Notes under the pieces: model-generated | Told to the model about the DNA's origin: nothing | The model's input: the letters and a program-made list of their open reading frames with translations, nothing else | The model's database searches: none | Shown here: one piece after another, positions 1 through 5,587 of the stretch | Layout: each line of letters starts with the position of its first letter | How positions within the stretch are numbered: the stretch's first letter is position 1 | Translations under genes and position numbers: made by a program | Source of the DNA: a bacterium | Lineage (GTDB): Bacteria; Armatimonadota; Fimbriimonadia; Fimbriimonadales; GBS-DC | Length of the DNA stretch: 8,222 nucleotides | Direction: 5' to 3' | NCBI GenBank assembly: GCA_029335935.2 | Contig: JARJMV020000309.1 | Location: forward strand, 1 to 8,222

Positions 1-868
1 CCATCCACTGGCTCCAGTTCTCAGGCGTCAACTGCTTGCGCAACTCGGCGACCGTGCGCCCTTTGTCAGGCAGAAAGAGATAGAATCGGTAGTCGCCCTC
101 GCCGTAGGGCAGCGCAACCGCTTGGAAACCCTCACCCCTGAGATACGGCAGCCGCTCCGACAGGCGCATCAGTGGAACCTGCTTGGTTTTGCCGTCTTCC
201 AAGTAGAACGGGGCGTCCTGAGTCGCCTCTTTTCCGAACGGATATTGCCACTTGCCCTCGAAGTAGAGCGTGTTCACCAACGCCAAGCGGGTCATTGCGT
301 CAAAATCGCTTGCTTGGAAGAGCTCCTTAATCATTCCTTGCGTCTGCTCGGCGACCCAGCCGTTGACGCGCTCGGCGGCATCGGCGGCGGTGAAATCGAT
401 ACGCTCCACGCGCGATTCGTACCAGGTCAGTAGCGCGCGCAGGAAGTCTGGCTGTAGCTCAAAGCCTTGCTGCACCCACAAGCCGTTGGCGGCGTGGATC
501 GCGACCGCCTCATCTGTGGGGCGCAGCAGGTTGACCAGCTGATGAGCTTGCCGATTGATTGCATCGAAGCGCATCTGTTCATAGCCCAGCGTTCGGGCGA
601 TGGCGTCGTAGGTCTCGCCTTCCGCGCCTTCGAGCGTCATGCTCAGCGCCAGCATGAGCGACAGGGGTGAAAAGCATAGGTTCGCGCCTGTATCAGAGGC
701 GTCCAACTGGTTCAGCATATTGAAGGCGAACTTGAGGTTCGCTGTTCGGGTCTCCGATTCGATTTGCACGGGTTGTTGCGCCTCCTGAGGCGATTGGGCG
801 GGATTATCGCCGCCACAGCCGCTTAGTAGTGCGATACCTATTCCCCACAGCGTCGCAGTCAGTCGCAT
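1..868 (-). CDS. Serpin-family protease inhibitor, lipoprotein (3' end cut by window edge)
   Basis: Serpins trap serine or cysteine proteases as suicide substrates. I translated 289 codons on the minus strand without a stop. A lipoprotein signal begins the protein (hydrophobic residues 4-15, lipobox LLSGC, acylated Cys18), so it should be membrane-anchored and act outside the cytoplasm. Serpin signatures follow in order: NLCFSPLS near 63-70, LEGAEGET near 79-86, INxWV-like VNGWVAEQTQGMIKELF near 168-184, VNTLYFEGKW near 198-207 (family: NaiyFkGkW) and YRFYLFLP near 260-267. Serpin cores are usually about 350-400 residues, so the reactive-centre loop and C-terminal strands lie beyond base 1. 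The target protease and inhibitory capacity therefore cannot be judged. The ATG at 868 is chosen because it opens the signal peptide. No Shine-Dalgarno is visible. The gene follows the membrane-protein gene after 46 bases and may share its transcript. Confidence 0.9.
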   Translation of the reverse strand, partial: MRLTATLWGIGIALLSGCGGDNPAQSPQEAQQPVQIESETRTANLKFAFNMLNQLDASDTGANLCFSPLSLMLALSMTLEGAEGETYDAIARTLGYEQMRFDAINRQAHQLVNLLRPTDEAVAIHAANGLWVQQGFELQPDFLRALLTWYESRVERIDFTAADAAERVNGWVAEQTQGMIKELFQASDFDAMTRLALVNTLYFEGKWQYPFGKEATQDAPFYLEDGKTKQVPLMRLSERLPYLRGEGFQAVALPYGEGDYRFYLFLPDKGRTVAELRKQLTPENWSQWM

Positions 869-914
869 CGTGGTGTTTATGACGGATTCTGTGTCGTTGT
901 CTGGCGTTGGCGCG

Positions 915-1412
915 CTAATCCTCATCCGCCTCGTGGTGCTTAGCGTCGGCGTTAGGCGCGGCGGCGGTTGTACTGCCCCGTATTTCGGGATGGCGTATCA
1001 TGCCGCCCAGATGCGCGGTGTAGCCCATCACGCCGAACACAAGGGCGTTTACCAGCCACGCCACCGCGGCGCCCAGAATCAGCCTGTTAGGGTTGCGCAA
1101 GCCTGCGCCCAGCGCAACCACTGCCACAATCGCCAGCCCCACACCGCTCCAAAGGGCAAACTTGCCCATCGACTCGTGTTCCTCGATGAACGCCTCATCC
1201 ACGCCAGGCATATGCTCGATGACCTCCTCGGCAGGTTCGCCAGTGAGATATGTAGGCACGCTGCTCAAGCCCGCCAGTAAGACCGCTACCAGCGCAATCT
1301 TCAGCAGCTCTGGGCTGCGTCGAAGAACTGCCCAGGCGAGCAACAGCAGGCTGAACAGCGTACCCATCACAGGCAAGTGGTTCAACATCAGATGCATCTG
1401 CGCCCCATTCAT
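915..1412 (-). CDS. Four-helix membrane protein of unknown function with conserved-looking histidines
   Basis: This 165-residue protein has four predicted membrane helices, at about 10-30, 38-57, 84-103 and 110-133, and a short charged His/Asp/Glu-rich tail. Histidines cluster at membrane edges: H7 and H12 (MHLMLNHLP), H67, H79 (EEHES), H134 and H141 (YTAHLGGMIRHPE). The PTYLTGEPAEEVIE segment at 53-66 and the HLGGxIRH motif recall uncharacterised membrane proteins related to the DUF2231 type, some suspected of binding heme b. That is recollection, and no function is proven. The ATG at 1412 is preferred over a far-upstream GTG/ATG extension because GGAGG lies about 11 bases before it and the first helix starts right after. 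The gene is followed by the serpin gene after 46 bases and is divergent from the HNH leader. Confidence 0.75.
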   Translation of the reverse strand: MNGAQMHLMLNHLPVMGTLFSLLLLAWAVLRRSPELLKIALVAVLLAGLSSVPTYLTGEPAEEVIEHMPGVDEAFIEEHESMGKFALWSGVGLAIVAVVALGAGLRNPNRLILGAAVAWLVNALVFGVMGYTAHLGGMIRHPEIRGSTTAAAPNADAKHHEADED

Positions 1413-1435
1413 CGGAACTATTCCCTCCACGGGGG

Positions 1436-1441
1436 AGTATA
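1436..1441 (-). promoter_or_regulatory. Candidate -10 box (TATACT) for the four-helix membrane protein gene
   Basis: TATACT on the minus strand sits 23 bases upstream of the ATG at 1412 and just ahead of the GGAGG ribosome binding site (1424-1428). No convincing -35 box is found at 16-19 bases. The box belongs to a longer motif, CACGGG-N2-AGTATACC in plus-strand reading, that recurs at the cytochrome c promoter (2805-2820). Confidence 0.4.
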
Positions 1442-1453
1442 CCTGAGTGGCGC

Positions 1454-1483
1454 TTGCATTTAGAGCGCAACATGAGCTATAAT
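1454..1483 (+). promoter_or_regulatory. Strong sigma-70-type promoter (TTGCAT-N18-TATAAT) for the HNH leader
   Basis: The -35 box TTGCAT (1454-1459) and perfect -10 box TATAAT (1478-1483) are 18 bases apart, predicting a start near 1490. Transcription would run through about 180 untranslated bases before the HNH start codon. The same hexamers with the same spacing occur at 2847-2876, before the cytochrome operon. Confidence 0.7.
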
Positions 1484-1599
1484 ATGGGTGATGCCGATGC
1501 ACGGACTAAACGGGTTCGAGTGTGAGCGTTGGAGCACAGGCTCCTGGTTTGGCACGCGCGGGCGGTTCCGTTGCCGCGCCGTTCAGGCGCGTGTGTTGC

Positions 1600-1646
1600 C
1601 GGGGAGCCTGCGCGAGTCTGTGCGTATGGCTCCCCGATTTTATTAT
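1600..1646 (+). terminator. Terminator-like hairpin inside the HNH leader
   Basis: Nine perfect pairs (1600-1608 with 1628-1636, CGGGGAGCC/GGCTCCCCG) close a 19-base loop and are followed at once by the T-rich stretch ATTTTATTAT. It lies only about 10-20 bases before the HNH ribosome binding site, so it would act as an attenuator, or as the end of a separate small RNA. Confidence 0.5.
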
Positions 1647-1654
1647 AGGGGGTC

Positions 1655-1661
1655 AAGGAGG
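1655..1661 (+). promoter_or_regulatory. Ribosome binding site fixing the HNH start
   Basis: AAGGAGG lies 10 bases upstream of the ATG at 1672 and immediately after the terminator-like hairpin. It supports the short start over the in-frame ATG at 1522. Confidence 0.75.
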
Positions 1662-1671
1662 CTGCGCCGCT

Positions 1672-2205
1672 ATGGCTGAGGTGCTTGTTCTCAATCAGAA
1701 CTTCGAGCCGCTCAATCTCTGCACGATGCGCCGCGCCGTGAACATGATACTCACGGGGAAGGCGGAAGTAGTGCTGACGAACGGTCATTATGTGCGTACG
1801 GTGTCAGGAGGCTTTGAGGCGCCGTCGGTAGTGCGCTTACGCTACATGGTGAAGCGTCCACTGCCGCAGGTGCGCGTGAGCCGCCGCGCCATCCTCGCCC
1901 GCGACAACTACACCTGCCAATACTGTGGGCATGTCTCGCGCGACTTGACAGTGGACCATGTGATCCCGCGCAGTATGGGCGGAGGCGACACATGGGAGAA
2001 CCTCGTGGCGTGCTGCCGACGGTGCAACTTGGTCAAGGGCGACCGCACGCCGCAGCAAGCGGGGATGAAACTCGCGCGCAAGCCGCGCCGTCCGACCTTC
2101 GTGCCCTACCTCAGCCTCACGCAATACGCGAAAGCCATCTCGCGCGAAGCGTGGCGCGACTTCCTGCCCGTCTACGACGGGTTTATCCCAGAAAACACGG
2201 AATAA
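1672..2205 (+). CDS. HNH endonuclease-domain protein (HNH_5 type)
   Basis: This 177-residue cytoplasmic protein has a complete zinc-stabilised HNH nuclease domain. Its parts are a CQYC knuckle (C82, C85), DH at 95-96 supplying the catalytic His, Asn110, a second knuckle CRRC (C115, C118), and N119 followed by KGDR. The N-terminal 60 residues ([28 protein letters not shown]) are the usual lead-in of this widespread stand-alone HNH family, whose cellular role is not settled. DNA cleavage is inferred from the fold only. The ATG at 1672 is preferred to an upstream in-frame ATG at 1522 because AAGGAGG (1655-1661) lies 10 bases before it and the family starts at MxxVLVLN. The gene is monocistronic: a promoter and structured leader precede it, and hairpins and a convergent gene follow. 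Confidence 0.88.
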   Translation: MAEVLVLNQNFEPLNLCTMRRAVNMILTGKAEVVLTNGHYVRTVSGGFEAPSVVRLRYMVKRPLPQVRVSRRAILARDNYTCQYCGHVSRDLTVDHVIPRSMGGGDTWENLVACCRRCNLVKGDRTPQQAGMKLARKPRRPTFVPYLSLTQYAKAISREAWRDFLPVYDGFIPENTE

Positions 2206-2216
2206 GAGTCCCCATG

Positions 2217-2244
2217 TAGGGGCAGACACGCAGGTCTGCCCCTA
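2217..2244. repeat. Perfect 11-pair inverted repeat between convergent genes
   Basis: TAGGGGCAGAC (2217-2227) and its exact complement (2234-2244) enclose a six-base loop, 11 bases after the HNH stop codon. There is no T-tract on either side, so it is not a textbook terminator. The form resembles REP-like dispersed palindromes that sit at gene ends in many genomes, but only one copy is in this window. Confidence 0.7.
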
Positions 2245-2248
2245 ACAC

Positions 2249-2278
2249 GCCTTGCGGGTCTGACCTTCGGGGCAAGGC
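2249..2278. terminator. Second hairpin between convergent HNH and cytochrome c genes
   Basis: GCCTTGC (2249-2255) pairs with GCAAGGC (2272-2278), and a CC-TTCG-GG tetraloop-type helix can form inside. It ends seven bases from the cytochrome c stop codon. Termination from either side is plausible, but no T-run follows, so the role is inferred from position. Confidence 0.4.
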
Positions 2279-2285
2279 TCTCAGG

Positions 2286-2789
2286 CTACAAACTCTTGAT
2301 GTAAGCTACCAGCGCGTCCACCTCCTCCTTGGGCAGGTGGCTAAAAGAAGGCATGATTGGCGGGTAGCCTTTAGCGACTTTTGCTGTCGGGTTGATAATG
2401 GATTCACGAATGTAGTCTTCGTCTGCCTTGATTGTGCTGCCGTTTGCCAGCGCGTGTGCCGCCTGACCGTATAGCCCTTCCAGCAGCGGCGCAACTTGCT
2501 TATTGGAATGGCAGCTGACGCATCCGTGCTGATTGAACAGCTGCTTGCCCCACTCTTCGGGCGATGCTGGCTTTGCCGACGCTACTTGCGTGGATTGAGT
2601 AGGTTCGTTTGCAGGCGCAGAGCCAGCCGCGCCGCCTCCAGGCAAACCCAAACCTCGTGCGCGCAGCGGAATGTTGTCGGGATAGTTCGGCAGTTGAGGT
2701 TCAGGCGCGCCTACCGTTGCAGGGCGCTGACACCCGCTCAGCAACGCTATCACCAGAAGACTCATCGACAGTGTGTATAAACTCCTCAT
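2286..2789 (-). CDS. Lipoprotein mono-heme cytochrome c
   Basis: This is an electron carrier of 167 residues anchored on the outer face of the cytoplasmic membrane. It has a lipoprotein signal with lipobox LLSGC (Cys20), then a Pro/Gly/Ala/Ser-rich flexible linker to about residue 78, then a class I cytochrome c domain. The heme motif CVSCH is at 90-94 and the probable axial Met146 is in PPIMPSF. The domain, including the DGS-like segment NGSTIKADEDYIRESIINPTAKVAKGYPPIMPSF and the ending VDALVAYIKSL, closely resembles the cytochrome c domain fused to subunit II of caa3 oxidases. Here no CuA domain is present, so it is a free carrier. The ATG at 2789 is preferred to a TTG six bases upstream because GGAGG sits eight bases before it. 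It is divergent from the CydA-like operon and is the obvious candidate redox partner (inference). Confidence 0.88.
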   Translation of the reverse strand: MRSLYTLSMSLLVIALLSGCQRPATVGAPEPQLPNYPDNIPLRARGLGLPGGGAAGSAPANEPTQSTQVASAKPASPEEWGKQLFNQHGCVSCHSNKQVAPLLEGLYGQAAHALANGSTIKADEDYIRESIINPTAKVAKGYPPIMPSFSHLPKEEVDALVAYIKSL

Positions 2790-2804
2790 ACGCAAAGCCT
2801 CCTA

Positions 2805-2820
2805 CACGGGTAAGTATACC
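2805..2820 (-). promoter_or_regulatory. 16-base motif shared with the upstream membrane-protein promoter
   Basis: In plus-strand reading this is CACGGG-N2-AGTATACC; the same 14 fixed bases occur at 1428-1443. Both copies contain the minus-strand -10 box TATACT and lie just upstream of a ribosome binding site. It may be a shared promoter type or a binding site. Confidence 0.35.
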
Positions 2821-2842
2821 CCATTCGTGAAACAAATCACAA
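2813..2842 (-). promoter_or_regulatory. Promoter for the lipoprotein cytochrome c gene
   Basis: On the minus strand TTGTGA (2842-2837) and TATACT (2818-2813) are 18 bases apart, predicting a start near 2806, about 17 bases before the ATG. The -35 box is half of the CRP/FNR-type palindrome at 2826-2841. A protein bound there would sit between -35 and -10, a position expected to block this promoter. Confidence 0.55.
2826..2841. promoter_or_regulatory. CRP/FNR-family operator 1 (CGTGA-N6-TCACA)
   Basis: The half-sites GTGA and TCAC are separated by six bases, the arrangement bound by CRP/FNR-family dimers, and nine of ten positions fit TGTGA-N6-TCACA. The centre (2833.5) is near -27 for the cytochrome c promoter and near -49 for the rightward promoter at 2847-2876. 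No regulator gene is in the window. Confidence 0.5.
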
Positions 2843-2846
2843 ACTC

Positions 2847-2876
2847 TTGCATTCTGGGAGTTGCGTGGGGTATAAT
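2847..2876 (+). promoter_or_regulatory. Promoter (TTGCAT-N18-TATAAT) for the CydA-like operon
   Basis: TTGCAT (2847-2852) and perfect TATAAT (2871-2876) are 18 bases apart, with a start predicted near 2883 and a leader of about 93 bases. The -35 box is only four bases from the divergent -35 box of the cytochrome c promoter. A CRP/FNR-type palindrome lies at +44 (2919-2934). Confidence 0.65.
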
Positions 2877-2918
2877 TAGGCTAAGCTTGGGTAGTATTAT
2901 GACAAGTAGACGCCGCTT

Positions 2919-2934
2919 CGTGATAAATTTCACG
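2919..2934. promoter_or_regulatory. CRP/FNR-family operator 2 (perfect CGTGA-N6-TCACG palindrome)
   Basis: Perfectly symmetric five-base arms flank TAAATT with the CRP/FNR-type six-base spacing. It lies in the untranslated leader of the CydA-like operon, 93 bases (close to nine helical turns) centre to centre from operator 1. A site at about +44 suggests repression or looping, unless a further promoter lies downstream. Confidence 0.5.
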
Positions 2935-2975
2935 GAACGGTTTTCTATACGCACTGACGGCTTAGGAGGATAGCG

Positions 2976-4367
2976 ATGTATCCAACTTGGGAAGGCGTTT
3001 TTGTGCATTCGGCGATGTATGTGGCGATAGTCGCCGCGTTTCATGTGCTGGCTTCGCATTTGACCGTCGCTGCGGCGTGGTTCAATCTGTACTTGGAACG
3101 CCGCGCTGTCTACGAGAACCGCCCCGAATTTTACGAGTACCTCAAGCGCAGCGCGTTGGGGCTACTGGTGTTCGCGTATGTGTTCGGCGCGTTAGCAGGC
3201 GTGGGCATATGGCAGACGACGACTGCCGCCAATCCGCGCGGTATCTCCACTCTCATCCACAACTTCGTGCTGTATTGGGGCGCGGAGTGGTACATGTTCT
3301 TAATCGATGTGGTTGGGATAATCGTCTACTACTACACACTGGGGCGCGTGAACCCGCGCACACATCTCAAGCTGGCGTGGATTTTGGCGCTGGGTGCGAC
3401 GGGCACGATGGCGATAATCGTCGGCATCCTCTCGTTCAAGCTCACGCCAGGCGCGTGGCTCCAGACTGGCGCTTCGTTGGATGGTTTCTACAACCCCACC
3501 TACTACCCGATGCTGTTTATGCGACTCTCGTTGATGTTCACCATCACGGCAGCGTGGGCGTGCTTGATTGCCTCCCTGATGCCGAAAGGTTCGCCGTGGC
3601 GCGAGCATATTATTCGTCGCGCCTCGATTTTGGGGTTGGCAGGATTGATTGTGGGCGCGCTGATTTGGCAGTTCTGGTATTACCCGACGCTGCCTGAGCA
3701 TGCGCGCCAAGTGATGGCGAGCCGCGCTGTACCTGCAATCACCTATCAGGCGATATTGGGCGGCGCCGTGCTGACCCTGCTGGGGCTGCTGGTGAACATT
3801 ATCGCGCCGCGCATGCAGCGTCCGATAATCGCGCTGGGCGCGATGGGCGTGCTGTTTTTGGCAATCTTTGGCGCAGAACGCACCCGCGAGGTGATGCGTA
3901 AACCCGACATCATCGCAGGCTACATGTCCTCGAATCAGCTCGTGATAGCCGATATCCCATCGCGTGGCGCACGCAACGAGGAGGCGCGTCTCAATCAAGA
4001 AGGCGTTCTCGGGCAGCTGCCGTTCGTGAAGCCGCCCAAGACTGCACAAGAACTGTATGATACGCAACGCTACTGGAAGATTGGCAAGCAGCTGGTGCTG
4101 CAGCAGTGCGCCTCGTGCCACAGTGTAAGTCGTCAGACGGCGATTCAGGTGGGGCGACACGAGCTGCGCCTACGCCCCGTCGATGAGCTGCTGCGCATGC
4201 GCGGCGCGAAGACCCGCGAGTCGATTGAGGCGTATCTCAACGCGATTGGCGGTTTCCCCTACATGCATCCTGTGAAGGGCACAGCAGAGGAGCGCGCGGC
4301 GATGGCGATGTATCTCCAAAGCTTGGTGGAAGAGGGCGAGCCGCCTGCCGCTTTAGCTCGGAGGTGA
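2976..4367 (+). CDS. Cytochrome bd-superfamily (CydA-like) subunit with fused cytochrome c domain
   Basis: This 463-residue integral membrane protein has about eight predicted helices in residues 8-300, a linker, and a periplasmic-type cytochrome c domain with CASCH at 378-382 and probable axial Met430. The helix pattern follows CydA. AFHVLASHLTV puts His23 at the place of E. coli heme ligand His19. WGAEWYMFLID puts Glu104 and Asp111 near Glu99 and Glu107. REVMRKP puts Glu305 and Arg308 at Glu445 and Arg448 of AEYGRQP. No quinol-loop signature is seen, and the region matching the b558 ligand His186 has Tyr177 instead. I infer a quinol-independent oxygen reductase core fed by heme c. These matches were made by eye, and another b-type membrane redox protein remains possible. 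AGGAGGA lies five bases before the ATG, and the stop codon overlaps the next gene's ribosome binding site. Confidence 0.7.
   Translation: MYPTWEGVFVHSAMYVAIVAAFHVLASHLTVAAAWFNLYLERRAVYENRPEFYEYLKRSALGLLVFAYVFGALAGVGIWQTTTAANPRGISTLIHNFVLYWGAEWYMFLIDVVGIIVYYYTLGRVNPRTHLKLAWILALGATGTMAIIVGILSFKLTPGAWLQTGASLDGFYNPTYYPMLFMRLSLMFTITAAWACLIASLMPKGSPWREHIIRRASILGLAGLIVGALIWQFWYYPTLPEHARQVMASRAVPAITYQAILGGAVLTLLGLLVNIIAPRMQRPIIALGAMGVLFLAIFGAERTREVMRKPDIIAGYMSSNQLVIADIPSRGARNEEARLNQEGVLGQLPFVKPPKTAQELYDTQRYWKIGKQLVLQQCASCHSVSRQTAIQVGRHELRLRPVDELLRMRGAKTRESIEAYLNAIGGFPYMHPVKGTAEERAAMAMYLQSLVEEGEPPAALARR
4360..4367 (+). promoter_or_regulatory. Perfect Shine-Dalgarno overlapping the stop codon of the first CydA-like gene
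   Basis: GGAGGTGA contains the TGA stop of the first gene and lies six bases before the ATG at 4374. It points to tight translational coupling and near-equal output of the two subunits. Confidence 0.8.
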
Positions 4368-4373
4368 TTTAGT

Positions 4374-5558
4374 ATGGAGATGCTCAACACCGAGATGTTG
4401 CGGATGATGCGCGATCCGTTGGGTGCGCCGCTCCATCCCACGCTCATCCAAGTGTTGCTGGTGGCGACCTTTGTGCTGCATATCTTCTTTGTGACGCTGG
4501 CTTTGGGCGCGGCGAGCTTCGCGCTCTGGGCGTTCCTGCGCGGGAATGAATGGCAGCGTCGGCTCGCGCGTGTGGCGGCGCGCCTCGCGCCGAACGCTGT
4601 CGGGCTGGGCGTAGTGACGGGCATCGCGCCCCTCCTGTTCGTGCAGACTATCTACGACCCGCTCTGGTACGCGGCGAACACGCTCACAGGCTTCTGGAGT
4701 ACGCTCTTCATCTTCGTGGTGATGGGCGGCTATAGCATGGCATACCTGTTCTACCTCAAAGGTTCGCCGCAGGGACGGTTGCTGTGGGCGTCGGGCTTAT
4801 CCATCGCGCTCATCTTGTTGGCAGGCTGGATTATGCATGTGTTAGCCAACACGCAGCTCTACCCCGAGTACTGGCGCGAGTGGTACGCGCCGAACCTTGA
4901 ACCCGACACGCGCGGTGTCGTGTTCCACGCCTACAACCTGCCGCGCGTCGCCTTCTTGCTGTTGGTAAGCTCGGTGTTGTCGCTGGGCGTGACGCTGATG
5001 CTGTTTGCGTGGTACTTCCGACAGCGCGACGACGCCGATTACGAGTACCTGACACAGGTAGGCAATCTGGGCAAGCGGCTCGCACTGGTCTCCGCGCCTT
5101 TGCTCTGGATTACGGGCATCGCGTGGTCGTTTACGCAGGGCATCCAGTTCGGACTGCACATCGTGATGGCGCTCGCATTCACTTTCATAGCGTTGCTGAT
5201 ACGCGAGGGCTTTCGCCATCTGGACCCGCTCACGGGCGGCGTGCGCGCGCTGGGGTTCTGGCTGCTGAGCTTGTTGGGTATCGGCGTCATCCGCGAGACG
5301 ATACGCGCGACCTCGGTGGCTCGCTACGGTTACCGCGTCGCCGACTACCCATTCGTGTGGGACTGGGCGTCGGTGCTTGTGTTCGCGCTCACCACTGTTG
5401 TGGGCGTCGCTGTGATTGCCTACTTGGTGCTGGTGCTGTACGACTCGGGTAAAGGCGAGGTGCGCCCTTGGGCAGAGAAGCTGGGGCGCGTCAGCATCGG
5501 CATGCTGGGCGCATGGCTCGCGCTCTTCATCCTACTGGGCGTGCGCTTGTATCTGTAG
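4374..5558 (+). CDS. Second CydA-like paralogous membrane subunit
   Basis: This 394-residue protein has about ten predicted membrane helices and little else. Helix 1 (ATFVLHIFFVTLALG) aligns closely with E. coli CydA TAMYHFLFVPLTLG, putting His36 at His19. NAVGLGVVTGIAP at 74-86 matches NFALGVATGL. RETIR at 307-311 matches REVMR of the preceding subunit and the ExxR of CydA. The acidic pair of helix 3 (E99/E107 in E. coli) is replaced here by neutral residues in FWSTLFIFVVMGG, while His185 lies near the b558 ligand position. I infer a paralogous partner that forms a heterodimer with the upstream protein and may hold a heme but is less likely to be the proton-delivering catalytic unit. It is coupled to its neighbour by overlap of stop codon and ribosome binding site, and is probably the last gene of the operon. 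Confidence 0.65.
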   Translation: MEMLNTEMLRMMRDPLGAPLHPTLIQVLLVATFVLHIFFVTLALGAASFALWAFLRGNEWQRRLARVAARLAPNAVGLGVVTGIAPLLFVQTIYDPLWYAANTLTGFWSTLFIFVVMGGYSMAYLFYLKGSPQGRLLWASGLSIALILLAGWIMHVLANTQLYPEYWREWYAPNLEPDTRGVVFHAYNLPRVAFLLLVSSVLSLGVTLMLFAWYFRQRDDADYEYLTQVGNLGKRLALVSAPLLWITGIAWSFTQGIQFGLHIVMALAFTFIALLIREGFRHLDPLTGGVRALGFWLLSLLGIGVIRETIRATSVARYGYRVADYPFVWDWASVLVFALTTVVGVAVIAYLVLVLYDSGKGEVRPWAEKLGRVSIGMLGAWLALFILLGVRLYL

Positions 5559-5587
5559 GTTCACCCACCACACTCCCTTGATCCGGC

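Larger units (their letters stand above)
1490..1671 (+). ncRNA. Structured 5' leader or small RNA upstream of the HNH gene
   Basis: Between the predicted transcription start (near 1490) and the HNH start codon lies GC-rich sequence that folds into several stems and has no credible protein. The visible stems are a GGAGC/GCTCC hairpin (1531-1535 with 1540-1544), a seven-pair CACGCGC/GCGCGTG hairpin (1553-1559 with 1587-1593) with a further GGCG/CGCC helix inside, and a terminator-like hairpin (1600-1636). CAGGCTCC (1537-1544) is perfectly complementary to GGAGCCTG (1603-1610), which would undo the terminator stem, so an attenuator is possible. I recognise no known riboswitch class, and no 6S, SRP or RNase P motif. 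An independent RNA of about 150 bases ending near 1645 is the alternative. Confidence 0.4.

Noticed and set aside
1510..1526. GGGTTCGAGT resembling the T-loop of a tRNA
   Set aside because: The flanking bases do not form the five-pair T stem, and no acceptor or anticodon arm is present.
1522..1671. Upstream in-frame extension of the HNH protein
   Set aside because: The added 50 residues are Ala/Gly/Cys-rich and unlike the family. A good ribosome binding site sits at 1655-1661, and the region forms RNA stems instead.
1488..1679. Possible 63-codon leader peptide in the HNH leader
   Set aside because: It starts at or before the predicted transcription start, lacks a ribosome binding site, and its composition looks non-coding.
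3300..4160. Long open frame (286 codons) on the minus strand inside the first CydA-like gene
   Set aside because: Its translation is Arg/His/Gln-rich with no domain, and it lies entirely opposite a well-supported membrane protein. Such frames arise from GC-rich codon bias.
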